Source: Goekera deserti (GTDB lineage Bacteria; Actinomycetota; Actinomycetes; Mycobacteriales; Geodermatophilaceae). From it: a DNA stretch of 64,000 nucleotides. This document shows positions 47,985-56,847 of this stretch, in pieces (position 1 is the stretch's first letter; the number at the start of each line of letters is the position of its first letter). The notes under the pieces are model-generated. The model ran no database searches and was not told the origin of the DNA. It saw nothing but the letters and a program-made list of their open reading frames with translations. The position numbers were made by a program, and so were the translations under genes. The stretch lies in NCBI RefSeq assembly GCF_010685995.1, contig NZ_JAAGWK010000022.1, forward strand, positions 62,001-126,000, in the 5' to 3' direction.

Positions 47985-49022
47985 GTGACGACGGCGCAGC
48001 CGACCACCACGCGGGTCGTCACGCTGGCCCGCCGGCCGGCGGGCGCCCCGCAGCCGGCCGACTTCGCCCTGGAGGAGCGGGCCCTGCCGGAGCTCGGGCC
48101 GGGGCAGCTGCTGGTGCGCAACGCCTGGATGAGCGTCGACCCGTCGATGCGGGGGCGCCTGGAGGAGACCGAGAAGCACTACACGACCAACTTCCGGGTC
48201 GGCGAGCCGCTGGACGGCTCAGCGCTGGGCCGGGTGCTGGACAGCCGGGCCGCGGGGGTCCCGACCGGCGCCTGGGTGCGGCACCGCCTGGGCTGGCGCG
48301 ACGTCGCGGTGGTCGACGCCGCCACCGCGGCCGTGGTGGACCCCGGGCTGGCCGCGCCCGCCGACTGGCTGGGCGTCCTGGGCCAGACCGGGTTCACCGC
48401 CTACGTCGGCCTGGTGCGGGCCGCCGAGCTGCGGGCCGGCGACGCGGTCTTCGTGTCCGCCGCGGCCGGTGCGGTCGGCTCGGCGGCGGGGCAGCTGGCG
48501 CGCCTGCTCGGTGCCGCGTCGGTCGTGGGCAGCGCCGGCGGTGCGCGGAAGGCCGCGCTGCTGGTCGACGAGCTCGGCCTGGACGGCGCCGTCGACCACC
48601 GCGCCGAGCGGGTGCGCGACGGGCTGGCCCGGGTGGCGCCGGAGGGCATCGACGTCTACTTCGACAACGTCGGCGGCGACCACCTGGTGGCGGCGCTGGA
48701 GAGCCTGCGCCAGGGCGGGCGCGTGGCGCTGTGCGGCATGATCTCGCAGTTCGACGCCGAGCAGCGCCGGCCCAGCATCGACCACCTGATCCAGGCCGTG
48801 CTCAAGCGGGTCACCCTGCGCGGGTTCATCGTGCGCGACCACGAGGACCTGCGGCCGGAGTTCGAGCGCCGCGTCGCCGGCTGGCTCCGCTCCGGTGAGC
48901 TGGTCGCCAAGCAGACCGTCGCCGACGACCTGGGCTCGGCCGTGACGGCGTTCCTGGGCATGCTGCGCGGGGCGAACGTCGGCAAGATGCTCGTCCGCCT
49001 CGACCCGTCCGTGCAGGCCTGA
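47985..49022 (+). CDS. MDR-family NADP-dependent oxidoreductase (zinc-free, enoyl/alkenal reductase-like)
   Basis: A 345-residue medium-chain reductase of the leukotriene-B4-dehydrogenase/curA-like group. WMSVDPSMRGRL near residue 50, LGQTGFTAYVGL, the NADP fold VFVSAAAGAVGSAAGQLARLLG, VYFDNVGGDHL and RGFIVRDH are characteristic. No zinc ligands are present. These enzymes reduce alpha-beta double bonds of ketones or aldehydes with NADPH. GTG 47985 is the start, as upstream frame is non-coding. It precedes an SDR 62 bases later. Confidence 0.9.
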   Translation: MTTAQPTTTRVVTLARRPAGAPQPADFALEERALPELGPGQLLVRNAWMSVDPSMRGRLEETEKHYTTNFRVGEPLDGSALGRVLDSRAAGVPTGAWVRHRLGWRDVAVVDAATAAVVDPGLAAPADWLGVLGQTGFTAYVGLVRAAELRAGDAVFVSAAAGAVGSAAGQLARLLGAASVVGSAGGARKAALLVDELGLDGAVDHRAERVRDGLARVAPEGIDVYFDNVGGDHLVAALESLRQGGRVALCGMISQFDAEQRRPSIDHLIQAVLKRVTLRGFIVRDHEDLRPEFERRVAGWLRSGELVAKQTVADDLGSAVTAFLGMLRGANVGKMLVRLDPSVQA

Positions 49023-49084
49023 CCGGCCGTGCACACCCCACCCGCGCACCCCCCACCCGTGCACCCCCGCCCCGAGGAGACGAC

Positions 49085-49846
49085 ATGGACCTGCAGCTGA
49101 CCGGTGCGCGTGCGCTGGTGACCGGCGCCAGCCGGGGCATCGGCCGGGCGATCGCCGAGACCCTCGCCGAGGAGGGCTGCGCGCTGGCGATCTGCGCCCG
49201 GGGGCAGGAGGGCCTGGACGCCGCGGCGTCCGCGCTGCGCGAGCGGGGCGCCACGGTGCACGCCGAGGCCTTCGACGTCGCCGACACCGCGCAGCTGGCC
49301 GGCTTCGTCGACCGCTCGGCCCAGCAGCTGGGCGGCCTGGACGCCGTCGTCTCCAACGTCTCCGCCGGTGCCTCCAAGGCCGCCGACCAGTGGCAGCGCA
49401 GCCTGGACGGCGACCTGCTGCCGCTGGTCCGGCTGATCGAGGCCGCCGTGCCGCACCTGGAGCAGGGCGGGGGATCGATCGTCTCGATCGGCACGACCAA
49501 CGCCTTCGACACGGTCCGGCCGGCCTCGCCCAACGCCTACTCGGCGCTGAAGGCGGCCGTGCTGCACCACGCCGCCGCGCAGTCCCGGGCGCTCGCCCCC
49601 CGGGGCATCCGGGTGAACACCGTCTCACCCGGGCCGATCGAGTTCCCCGGCGGCGACTGGGAGAAGATCCGCGCGGGCCGCCGGGAGGTCTACGACGAGG
49701 TGCTGGCGAAGATCCCGGTCGGCCGCTACGGCCGCCCGGAGGACGTCGCCGCGGCCGTCGCGTTCCTGCTCAGCCCCCGCTCGGCCTTCACCACCGGGGT
49801 GAACCTCGTCGTCGACGGCGGCATCGTCACCCGCGTCCAGAGCTGA
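49085..49846 (+). CDS. Short-chain dehydrogenase/reductase, atypical motifs
   Basis: A 253-residue SDR with TGASRGIGRAIAE for cofactor binding and Tyr152/Lys156 (YSALK). Two motifs are unusual: NNAG is replaced by SNVSAG, and the catalytic Ser region is VSIGTTNAF, with Thr where Ser is expected. The rest (RVNTVSPGPIEFPGGDW, VVDGG) is ordinary. It may still be an active dehydrogenase. ATG 49085 has GAGGAGACG upstream. A C-rich stretch with repeated GTGCAC-CCC words precedes it. Confidence 0.88.
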   Translation: MDLQLTGARALVTGASRGIGRAIAETLAEEGCALAICARGQEGLDAAASALRERGATVHAEAFDVADTAQLAGFVDRSAQQLGGLDAVVSNVSAGASKAADQWQRSLDGDLLPLVRLIEAAVPHLEQGGGSIVSIGTTNAFDTVRPASPNAYSALKAAVLHHAAAQSRALAPRGIRVNTVSPGPIEFPGGDWEKIRAGRREVYDEVLAKIPVGRYGRPEDVAAAVAFLLSPRSAFTTGVNLVVDGGIVTRVQS

Positions 49847-49859
49847 CGGCCGGCTCGTC

Positions 49860-50690
49860 GTGGCGGGGCCGGCGGGTCGGGTCGACGTCGTCCTGGTGTG
49901 CGGCGGTCGCTGGCACGACGTCGACCACGCGCGGCTGCGGCTGCTGGAGGCCCTCGCCCGGCACCCGCACGCCCGCACGCGCGTGTTCGAGGACTACGCC
50001 ACGGGCAGCGCCGCCGGCGGGGATGCCCTCGCCCGGGCCGACCTGCTGGTGACCTACGCCTGCGACCTGCGGCCCGACCCCCACCAGCAGCGCCGGCTGG
50101 CCGACTGGGTGGCCGCCGGCGGGCGGTGGCTCGCGCTGCACGGGACCAACGCGGCCATCGACCCACCCCCGGACGGCGGCCCCCGCGTGTTCGGCACCCC
50201 GCGGGTGCTGGGGCCGGTGGCCGAGGTGCTGGGCAGCCAGTTCCTCGGCCACCCGCCGATCGCGCCGTACCGGGTGGAGGTGACCCGGCCCGAGCACCCG
50301 CTGGTGGCCGGCATCGCGCCGTTCGAGGTGGGCGACGAGCTCTACGTCAGCGAGCTGCACCCCCCGCTGGAGGTGCTGCTGCACGCCCGCTTCACCGGGT
50401 CGTGCCGCGGCTTCCAGGAGGGCCGGGTGGACGACGACGAGCCCCGGCCGGTGCTCTACCTCAAGCGCACCGGCGCCGGGACGGTCTGCTACCTCACGCT
50501 CGGGCACACCCGGGGCCGGTTCGACGTGCAGGACCTCGGGGTCGACGACACCGGCCGGGAGGACCGCGGCAGCTGGCTGGTCCCGGCGTTCACCACCGTG
50601 CTGGAGCGCTGCCTGGAGTGGGGCGTCACCGGGGCGTTCCCCGCGGTGGGGCCCGCGGCGTCCCCGGCCTCGCCGGGCCGACCGGGCTGA
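49860..50690 (+). CDS. ThuA-like domain protein
   Basis: A 276-residue protein of the ThuA (trehalose-utilisation) glutamine-amidotransferase-like fold: VLVCGGRWHDVDHARLRLLEALA, LVTYACDLRPDPHQQRRLADWVAAGGRWLALHGTNA, the HPLVAGI block, ELYVSEL and VCYLTLGHTRGRFD. In ThuA-like proteins a Cys nucleophile is absent. Members act on sugars or oxo compounds, or are structural. GTG 49860 lies 13 bases past the SDR stop, so it is probably co-transcribed. It ends five bases from a convergent ligase gene. Confidence 0.87.
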   Translation: MAGPAGRVDVVLVCGGRWHDVDHARLRLLEALARHPHARTRVFEDYATGSAAGGDALARADLLVTYACDLRPDPHQQRRLADWVAAGGRWLALHGTNAAIDPPPDGGPRVFGTPRVLGPVAEVLGSQFLGHPPIAPYRVEVTRPEHPLVAGIAPFEVGDELYVSELHPPLEVLLHARFTGSCRGFQEGRVDDDEPRPVLYLKRTGAGTVCYLTLGHTRGRFDVQDLGVDDTGREDRGSWLVPAFTTVLERCLEWGVTGAFPAVGPAASPASPGRPG

Positions 50691-50695
50691 CCGGC

Positions 50696-52237
50696 TCAGC
50701 CGGCGATGGTGCGCTCGCCGTCCCAGAACGGGCGGCGCAGCGCCCGCTTGTCCAGCTTGCCCATGACGGTGCGCGGCAGGGACTCCACGACGGTGTAGCC
50801 CCGCGGGCACTTGTAGGCGGCCAGCCGTGCCCGGCACCAGGCGTCCAGCTCCGCGGGGGCCGGTGCCGGCCCGTCGGCGACGACCAGGGCCCGCAGCGTC
50901 TCGCCCAGGTCGGCATCGGGGACGCCGATCACGGCGACGTCGGCGACCGCCGGGTGCTGCTGGAGCACCTGCTCGCTCTCGGCCGGGTACAGGTTGACCC
51001 CGCCGGAGACGACCATGTCGGCGACCCGGTCGGTGACGTACACGAACCCGTCGGCGGTCACGTGCCCCACGTCGCCGAGTGTGGCCACCCCGGGGGCGGG
51101 GTGCGCCGCGCGGGTCTTGTCCTCGTCGGCGTGGAAGCGGACCTCCCGGCCCGGCGGGGTCCGGAAGCCCAGCAGCCCGGTCTGCCCCGGCGGCAGCTCC
51201 CGGCCCTGCTCGTCCAGCACGACCACCTCGAACGGCGGCACCACCCGGCCCACCGACCCGGGGTGGGCCAGCCACTCGTCGCTGCTGATCCGGCAGACCG
51301 TGCCGATCTCGCTGCCGCCGTAGCTCTCCACCAGGACCGGGCCGAACCACGCGATCATCGCCCGCTTCACGTCCGGTGGGCAGGCCGAGCCGGTGTGCGC
51401 CACCGAGCGGAGGCTGGACACGTCGAAGCGGCGGCGGACGTCCTCGGGCAGGGCCAGCAGGCGGGTGAAGTGCGTGGGCACCATGACCGTCGAGGCGACC
51501 CGGTGCTGCTGCACCAGCTGCAGCACCCGCTCGGGGTCGAACCGGCCCAGCACCACCACCGGCTGCCCGCTCAGCAGGTGCCGCACCGAGGTGAGCGGGC
51601 CGTTGTGCTGCAGCGGCCCGACGACCAGGTGCGGTCCGGGCGGGAAGCCCGACCGGCCGGCCAGCAGCGCGGCGTACCCGGCGGCGTCGGTCACCGTCGA
51701 GGGGGCCCAGCGCACCGTCGTGCCGCGGGCCCGGCCGGTGGTGCCCGAGGTGTAGACCAGCGGCGGGCGGGCCGGCCGGTCCGTCGTCGCCGGGACGGTG
51801 CGGGCGCTGCCGGTCCAGGCCGCCCACGGGGTCGTGCCGGCCGGTGCGTCGGTGCCGTGCACCACGACGGTGCGCACCCCGGTGGCCCGGGCGGCCGCCA
51901 CGGTGGCGGCCAGCCCGGCCGGCCCGGTGACGGCGGCGACGACGCCCGCGTCGCGGAACTGGTCGGCCATCTCGGCGGCGGTGAGCTGCCGGGACACCGC
52001 CACCGTGCCCACCCCGGTCAGGATGCCGGCGGCGTGGGTGAGCAGCGTGGCCGCGGTGTTCTCACCGGTCACCGCCACCCGGGCGTCAGGCCCGGGCGCG
52101 ACCGCGAGCAGCTCGCCGCCGACCGCGTCGAGGTGCCGCGCGACCTCGCGCCAGGTGAGCCGGACGGTGTCGTCGGCCAGCCCCGGCCCGTCGGGGGAGT
52201 CGTCCGCGCGGGCGCCCACACCTGCCAGCCGATGCAC
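50696..52237 (-). CDS. AMP-dependent acyl-CoA synthetase/ligase
   Basis: A 513-residue ANL-superfamily enzyme: VYTSGTTGRARGTT as the P-loop, PLQHNGPLTSVRHLL, VESYGGSEIGTV, TLGDVGHVTADGFVYVTDRVADM and the catalytic Lys in RTVMGKLDKRAL. It activates a carboxylic acid to its CoA ester. GTG 52237 is chosen because GGGAG lies just upstream; the frame extends to GTG 52288, inside the regulatory motif. It is divergent from the LLM oxidoreductase, with the motif at 52277 between them, so both may be controlled together. Confidence 0.9.
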   Translation of the reverse strand: MHRLAGVGARADDSPDGPGLADDTVRLTWREVARHLDAVGGELLAVAPGPDARVAVTGENTAATLLTHAAGILTGVGTVAVSRQLTAAEMADQFRDAGVVAAVTGPAGLAATVAAARATGVRTVVVHGTDAPAGTTPWAAWTGSARTVPATTDRPARPPLVYTSGTTGRARGTTVRWAPSTVTDAAGYAALLAGRSGFPPGPHLVVGPLQHNGPLTSVRHLLSGQPVVVLGRFDPERVLQLVQQHRVASTVMVPTHFTRLLALPEDVRRRFDVSSLRSVAHTGSACPPDVKRAMIAWFGPVLVESYGGSEIGTVCRISSDEWLAHPGSVGRVVPPFEVVVLDEQGRELPPGQTGLLGFRTPPGREVRFHADEDKTRAAHPAPGVATLGDVGHVTADGFVYVTDRVADMVVSGGVNLYPAESEQVLQQHPAVADVAVIGVPDADLGETLRALVVADGPAPAPAELDAWCRARLAAYKCPRGYTVVESLPRTVMGKLDKRALRRPFWDGERTIAG

Positions 52238-52276
52238 GGTCCACTCCCTCTCGCGATGGGCTAAGGTCCCGCCGCA

Positions 52277-52301
52277 ACTGTAGTCCACGTCAAGAAACTA
52301 C
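52277..52301. promoter_or_regulatory. Second-family motif between ligase and LLM oxidoreductase
   Basis: ACTGTAGTCCAC then GTCAAGAAACTAC. It is the best match to the site at 53344 (ACTGTAGTC shared, then AGAAAC at the same spacing). GTAGT and ACTAC within it form an inverted repeat. It lies 40 bases from the ligase start and five bases from the LLM start. Confidence 0.55.
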
Positions 52302-52306
52302 GGACG

Positions 52307-53284
52307 GTGTCGATGGCTCCCGACGTACGCCCCTTCCGGTTCGCGGTCCAGGCCTACCGCCCGCCGTCCGGCGCGGCCTGGCGCGAGCTCGCCCGCCAGG
52401 TCGAGGGCCTGGGCTACTCGGCGCTGCACACCTCCGACCACTACCTGGGCCCCGGTGCGGTGTCCGAGCAGACCGGGCACCGCCCGGTCACCCTCGCGCC
52501 GGTGCCGGCGATGGCGGTGGCCGCGGAGGTCACCAGCACGCTGCGGATCGGCTGCCGGATGTTCTGCGTCGGCTACCACCACGCCTACGTGCTGGCCAAG
52601 GAGGTCGCCACGCTCGCCGAGCTCTCCGGCGGGCGCACCGAGGTCGGGCTGGGGGCCGGCTGGCTGGCTGCCGAGTACGCCGCCATGGGCATCCCCTTCC
52701 CGCCCGCCGGTGAGCGGATCGCGCACCTGGCGGAGTTCGTGGACCTGCTGCGGGACTTCCTCGCCGGCCGGCCGGCCGACACCCGGGGCGCGCACGTGCA
52801 CGCCACGGACATGAGCCCGCTGCCGCTGCTGCCGTCGCCCCCGCCGATCATGATCGGCGGGGGCGCGCCGCGGGTGCTCCGGCTGGCCGGCTCGGTGGCC
52901 GACATCGTGAGCGTCAACTTCGACAACCGGTCCGGGGTGATCGGCGCCGCCAGCATCGCCGGCTCCGGGCACGAGGAGACGCTGCGCAAGACGGGGTGGG
53001 TGCTCGAGGGCGCTGCCGGCCGCCCGGCCCTGCCGGAGCTGGAGGTCGGGGTCTACTTCCTGGCCGTCGACGGCGGGGGCACCACCGAGGCCGAGCTGTC
53101 CGCGCAGACCGGGCTGGCCGGCGAGCAGTTGCGCTCGTTCCCGCACGCCCTGGTCGGCTCGGTCGACGCCGTCTGTGCCGAGCTGGAACGCCGCCGTGAG
53201 GTCTACGGCTTCTCCTACGTCACCGTCGGTGACCGCTCGGTGGAGGCCTTCGCGCCGGTGGTGGAGCGGCTCACCGGCCGGTGA
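52307..53284 (+). CDS. LLM-class F420- or FMN-dependent oxidoreductase
   Basis: A 325-residue luciferase-like TIM barrel: FRFAVQAYRPPSGAAWRELARQVEGLGYSALHTSDHY, RIGCRMFCVGYHHAYVLAKEVATLAELSGGRTEVGLGAGW, MIGGGAPRVLRLAG and VDIVSV-like SVADIVSV. The pattern fits F420-dependent N5,N10-methylene-H4MPT reductase-like proteins common in actinobacteria. It may carry out a reduction or oxygenation in this pathway. GTG 52307 or ATG 52313 may be the start; ribosome sites are weak, so a leaderless transcript is possible. Confidence 0.88.
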   Translation: MSMAPDVRPFRFAVQAYRPPSGAAWRELARQVEGLGYSALHTSDHYLGPGAVSEQTGHRPVTLAPVPAMAVAAEVTSTLRIGCRMFCVGYHHAYVLAKEVATLAELSGGRTEVGLGAGWLAAEYAAMGIPFPPAGERIAHLAEFVDLLRDFLAGRPADTRGAHVHATDMSPLPLLPSPPPIMIGGGAPRVLRLAGSVADIVSVNFDNRSGVIGAASIAGSGHEETLRKTGWVLEGAAGRPALPELEVGVYFLAVDGGGTTEAELSAQTGLAGEQLRSFPHALVGSVDAVCAELERRREVYGFSYVTVGDRSVEAFAPVVERLTGR

Positions 53285-53343
53285 GCCTGCCGCCGACCGC
53301 GGGCAACGGGACCGCGCGCAGGGGGTTCCGCTGTGTCGCTCTT

Positions 53344-53368
53344 ACTGTAGTCTGCCACCAGAAACACA
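53344..53368. promoter_or_regulatory. Second-family motif before the 2-oxoacid dehydrogenase operon
   Basis: ACTGTAGTCTGC then CACCAGAAACACA. It shares ACTGTAGTC and AGAAAC at identical spacing with the site at 52277. It lies 40 bases before the E1-alpha start. Confidence 0.5.
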
Positions 53369-53407
53369 GGTGATGCAGCCCACAGGGGCGCCAACCGGGA
53401 GGTGCTC

Positions 53408-54427
53408 GTGGAACCAGTCGGGGCCGTCGCGACCAGGACCGACCGTGCGCCGTCCGTGGAGGGTCTCGACGCGGCGTCGCTGCTCGACCTGCACCGGCGG
53501 ATGGTGCGCATCCGGGTCTTCGAGACCGAGGCCGGCCGGCTGATGGAGAGCGGCGACCTGCCCGGCTTCCTGCACCTGTACGTGGGGCAGGAGGCGGTCG
53601 CGGCCGGCGCGCTGGCCACCCTCACCGACGCCGACCAGATCACCTCCACCCACCGCGGGCACGGGCACGCGGTCGCCAAGGGCGCCGGCTTCCGGAAGAT
53701 GTTCGCCGAGCTGTTCGGCCGGGTCGACGGCTACTGCCACGGCCGGGGCGGCAGCATGCACATCAACGACCTGTCGATCGGCATGCTCGGCGCCAACGGC
53801 ATCGTCGGCGCCGGGCTGCCCATCGCGGTGGGCGCCGCCTTCGCCGCCCGCTACCGCGGCGACGGCTCGATCGCGATGACCTTCTTCGGCGACGGAGCCA
53901 GCAACATCGGCGCCTTCCACGAGGCCGCCAACATGGCCGCCGTCCTGCAGCTGCCGGTCGTCTTCGTCTGCGAGAACAACGGCTACGCCGAGTTCACCGC
54001 CCAGGCGCGGCACATGCGCCTGGACGACGTCGCCGACCGCGCGGCCGCCTACGGCATGCCCAGCGAGGTGTGCGACGGGATGGACGCCGTGGCCGTGCGG
54101 CAGGCGTGCCGGCGCGCGGTCGACCGGGCCCGGGCGGGGGAGGGGCCGTCGCTGGTGGAGGCGAAGACCTACCGGTACTACGACCACCAGGGCGTGAAGG
54201 GTCTCCGCAAGCCCTACCGCACCCAGGAGGAGATCGACGCCTGGAAGGCGCGCGACGCCATCGAGCTGCTCGAGGCCCGGGCCGCCGCGGACGGCGTCGT
54301 CGACGCGGCGGAGTTCGCGCGCGTGTGGGAGGAGACCCGGGCCGACGCCGTGGACGCCATCGCCTTCGCCCGGGCCAGCCCGCTGCCCGACCCGGCGACG
54401 CTCACCCGCGACGTCTACACCGACTGA
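53408..54427 (+). CDS. 2-oxoacid (acetoin-type) dehydrogenase E1 component, alpha subunit
   Basis: A 339-residue thiamin-diphosphate subunit. GHGHAVAKGA, GRGGSMHINDLSIGMLGANGIVGAGLPIAVGAA, the TPP motif GDGASNIGAFHEAANMAAVLQLPVVFVCENN from about residue 161, and THRGHGHA resemble acetoin dehydrogenase AcoA and branched-chain E1-alpha. With the next two genes it forms a decarboxylating or acetoin-cleaving complex that yields an acyl-CoA. GTG 53408 has GGGAGG six bases upstream; GTG 53402 is an alternative. It is the first gene of a six-gene operon. Confidence 0.92.
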   Translation: MEPVGAVATRTDRAPSVEGLDAASLLDLHRRMVRIRVFETEAGRLMESGDLPGFLHLYVGQEAVAAGALATLTDADQITSTHRGHGHAVAKGAGFRKMFAELFGRVDGYCHGRGGSMHINDLSIGMLGANGIVGAGLPIAVGAAFAARYRGDGSIAMTFFGDGASNIGAFHEAANMAAVLQLPVVFVCENNGYAEFTAQARHMRLDDVADRAAAYGMPSEVCDGMDAVAVRQACRRAVDRARAGEGPSLVEAKTYRYYDHQGVKGLRKPYRTQEEIDAWKARDAIELLEARAAADGVVDAAEFARVWEETRADAVDAIAFARASPLPDPATLTRDVYTD

Positions 54428-54442
54428 GTCGAGAGGACCGGC

Positions 54443-55429
54443 ATGGCCGTGCGCGAGCTGACCTACGTGAAGGCCTACACCGAGGCCCTGCACCAGCTCA
54501 TGGGGGCCGACGACGACGTCTTCGTCGTCGGGGAGGACGTGGCCGGCTACGGCGGGGTCTTCCACATGTACGACGGGCTGCTGGCCGCCTACGGCGAGCG
54601 GCGGATGATCGACACCCCGATCTCCGAGACCGCGATCGTGGGGCTCGGGGTCGGTGCCGCGGCCCGCGGGCTGCGCCCGGTCGTGGACATCATGTTCATG
54701 GACTTCCTCGCCGTCTGCCTGGACCAGCTGGTCAACCAGGCGGCCAAGATGAAGTTCATGTTCGGCGGTGAGGTGCGGGTGCCCATGGTGCTCACCGTGG
54801 CCGCCGGCGCGGGCCTGTCCGCCGGGGCCCAGCACAGCCAGAGCCTGGAGGCGTGGCTGGCGCACACCCCGGGTCTGAAGGTGGCCATGCCGTCCTCGGC
54901 GCACGACGTCAAGGGCCTGATGGTCACCGCGGTCCGGGACGACAACCCGGTCGTGATGATGCTCAACAAGAAGCTGCTCGGCGCGAAGGGCGCGGTGCCC
55001 GAAGAGCTGTACGAGGTGCCGTTCGGGCAGGCGGCGGTGCTGCGCGAGGGCACCGACGTCACCGTGGTGGCGCTGGGCCGGATGGTCGTGGAGGCCACCG
55101 CCGCGGCCGGGACGCTGGCCGCCGAGGGCATCTCGGTGGAGGTGGTCGACCCGCGCACCGTGCAGCCGCTGGACACCGCGACCATCGCCGAGTCCGCCCG
55201 CCGCACGCACCGGGTGGTCGTCGTGCACGAGGCGGTGACCTTCGGCGGGCTGGGCGCGGAGATCGCCGCGCAGGTCACCGACGCCGCCTTCGACCACCTG
55301 GACGCACCCGTCCTGCGGGTCGGGGCGCCGTTCGCGCCGGTGCCGTTCAGCCCGGCGCTGGAGAACGCCTACCTGCCCGACCGCACGCGGATCGCCGAGG
55401 CGTGCCGGCAGATCACGAAGCGGAGCTGA
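54443..55429 (+). CDS. 2-oxoacid (acetoin-type) dehydrogenase E1 component, beta subunit
   Basis: A 328-residue transketolase-like subunit: ELTYVKAYTEALHQLMGADDDVFVVGEDVAGYGGVF, DTPISETAIVGLGVGAA, FMDFLAVCLDQLVNQAAKMKFM, GAQHSQSLEAWLAHTPGLKVAMPS and EVVDPRTVQPLDTATI are standard E1-beta motifs. It pairs with E1-alpha to form the thiamin active site. ATG 54443 has GAGAGGA upstream. The gene sits three bases before E2. Confidence 0.93.
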   Translation: MAVRELTYVKAYTEALHQLMGADDDVFVVGEDVAGYGGVFHMYDGLLAAYGERRMIDTPISETAIVGLGVGAAARGLRPVVDIMFMDFLAVCLDQLVNQAAKMKFMFGGEVRVPMVLTVAAGAGLSAGAQHSQSLEAWLAHTPGLKVAMPSSAHDVKGLMVTAVRDDNPVVMMLNKKLLGAKGAVPEELYEVPFGQAAVLREGTDVTVVALGRMVVEATAAAGTLAAEGISVEVVDPRTVQPLDTATIAESARRTHRVVVVHEAVTFGGLGAEIAAQVTDAAFDHLDAPVLRVGAPFAPVPFSPALENAYLPDRTRIAEACRQITKRS

Positions 55430-55432
55430 GCC

Positions 55433-56845
55433 GTGGCCCAGCAGGTCCTGCTGCCCAAGCTGGGGCTGACGATGGAGGAGGGCACCATCGTCGAGTGGGT
55501 GGCCCGCCCCGGCGACCAGGTGCGCACCGGCGACGTGCTGCTGCGCCTGGGCACCGACAAGGTCGACGCCGACGTGGAGGCCGAGGGGGAGGGCCGCTTC
55601 CAGCCGGTGGTCGACGAGGGCGCGACCCTGGCGCCCGGGGCGCTGATCGCCTGGCTGCTCGACGGCGACGAGCAGCCGCCCGGCGCCGCGCCCGCCCCGG
55701 CCGCCGGGCGGGCCCCCGAGCCGGTCCCTGAGCCGATCCTCGCGTCCGGCGCGGTCGCACCCGGCCGGCCGGAGCCCGGTGGGCGGCTGCTCGCCTCGCC
55801 GAACGCGCGCCGGGTCGCCGCCGAGCTGGGCGTCGACCTGACCACGCTGCGCGGCACCGGGCCGGGCGGGCGGATCGTGTCCGAGGACGTCGCAGACGCC
55901 GTCGTCGCGGCCCGCGTGCCCGCACCGACCGCGGACCGCCCCTCCCCGCGGCCGGTCGACGGCGGCGGGGTGGGCTCCCCGCTGGTGCGCCGGCACGCCG
56001 CGAGCTCCGGGGTGGACCTGGGCTCGGTGCGCGGCTCCGGGCTGGGCGGGCGGATCCGCCGGGCCGACGTGCTGGCCGCCGCGGGCCCCCCGCCGGCAGC
56101 GCCGGTACCGGCCCCCGAGGCGCCCCCCGCGCAGCCGGCCGCAGGGCCCGTGCCCGGCACGGTGCTGCCGCTGACCGGGATGCGTGGCGCGATCGCCCGC
56201 AGCATGCACGCCAGCCTGCAGGAGATGGCCCAGCTGACCCTGGGCCACGAGGCCGACGTCGGTGGCCTGCTGGCGCTGCGCGAGCAGCTCACCCGCGAGT
56301 GGGACGGCACCGGGCTGCGGGTGCCGACGGTCACCGACTTCGTCGTCCGGGCGGCCGCGCAGGCGCTGCCCGAGCACCCGGTGCTCAACGCGAGCGTGCG
56401 CGCGGACGGGATCCACCTGCACGAGCAGGTGCACGTGGGGATCGCCGTGGCCGTGCCCGGCGGGCTGCTCGTCCCGGTGCTGCGCGACGCCGACCGGCGC
56501 GGGATGGTCGACCTCGCCGGGCAGACCCGGGAGCTGGCCGTGGCCGCCCGGGCGGGCCGGCTGACGGCGGCGCAGCTGGAGGGCGCCACCTTCGTCGTCA
56601 CGTCGCTGGGCTCCTACGGCGTGGACTTCTTCACCCCGGTGGTCAACCCGGGCACCACCGGCATCCTCGGCGTCGGCCGGGTCCGGGACGGCGTCCGGTG
56701 GGAGGGGGAGGTGCCGCGCCGCACGTCGGTGCTGACCCTGAGCCTGTCCTTCGACCACCGGGCCGTGGACGGCGCGCCGGCCGCGGAGTTCCTGCGCACG
56801 GTCAGCGGCCTGCTCGCCCGCCCGCACCTGCTGCTGGCCGGCTGA
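55433..56845 (+). CDS. Dihydrolipoamide acyltransferase E2 with two E3-binding domains
   Basis: A 470-residue E2. Order: lipoyl domain 1-78 (lipoylated Lys43 in TDKVDADVE); a Pro/Ala linker; a first peripheral-subunit-binding domain at about 119-155 (ASPNARRVAAELGVDLTTLRGTGPGGRIVSEDV); a second at about 184-217 (SPLVRRHAASSGVDLGSVRGSGLGGRIRRADV); then the catalytic domain with His442 in DHRAVDG. Most E2 proteins carry one binding domain, so the pair is unusual. It transfers the acyl group to CoA. No E3 lipoamide dehydrogenase is encoded in the window. GTG 55433 is the start. Confidence 0.93.
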   Translation: MAQQVLLPKLGLTMEEGTIVEWVARPGDQVRTGDVLLRLGTDKVDADVEAEGEGRFQPVVDEGATLAPGALIAWLLDGDEQPPGAAPAPAAGRAPEPVPEPILASGAVAPGRPEPGGRLLASPNARRVAAELGVDLTTLRGTGPGGRIVSEDVADAVVAARVPAPTADRPSPRPVDGGGVGSPLVRRHAASSGVDLGSVRGSGLGGRIRRADVLAAAGPPPAAPVPAPEAPPAQPAAGPVPGTVLPLTGMRGAIARSMHASLQEMAQLTLGHEADVGGLLALREQLTREWDGTGLRVPTVTDFVVRAAAQALPEHPVLNASVRADGIHLHEQVHVGIAVAVPGGLLVPVLRDADRRGMVDLAGQTRELAVAARAGRLTAAQLEGATFVVTSLGSYGVDFFTPVVNPGTTGILGVGRVRDGVRWEGEVPRRTSVLTLSLSFDHRAVDGAPAAEFLRTVSGLLARPHLLLAG

Positions 56846-56847
56846 CC

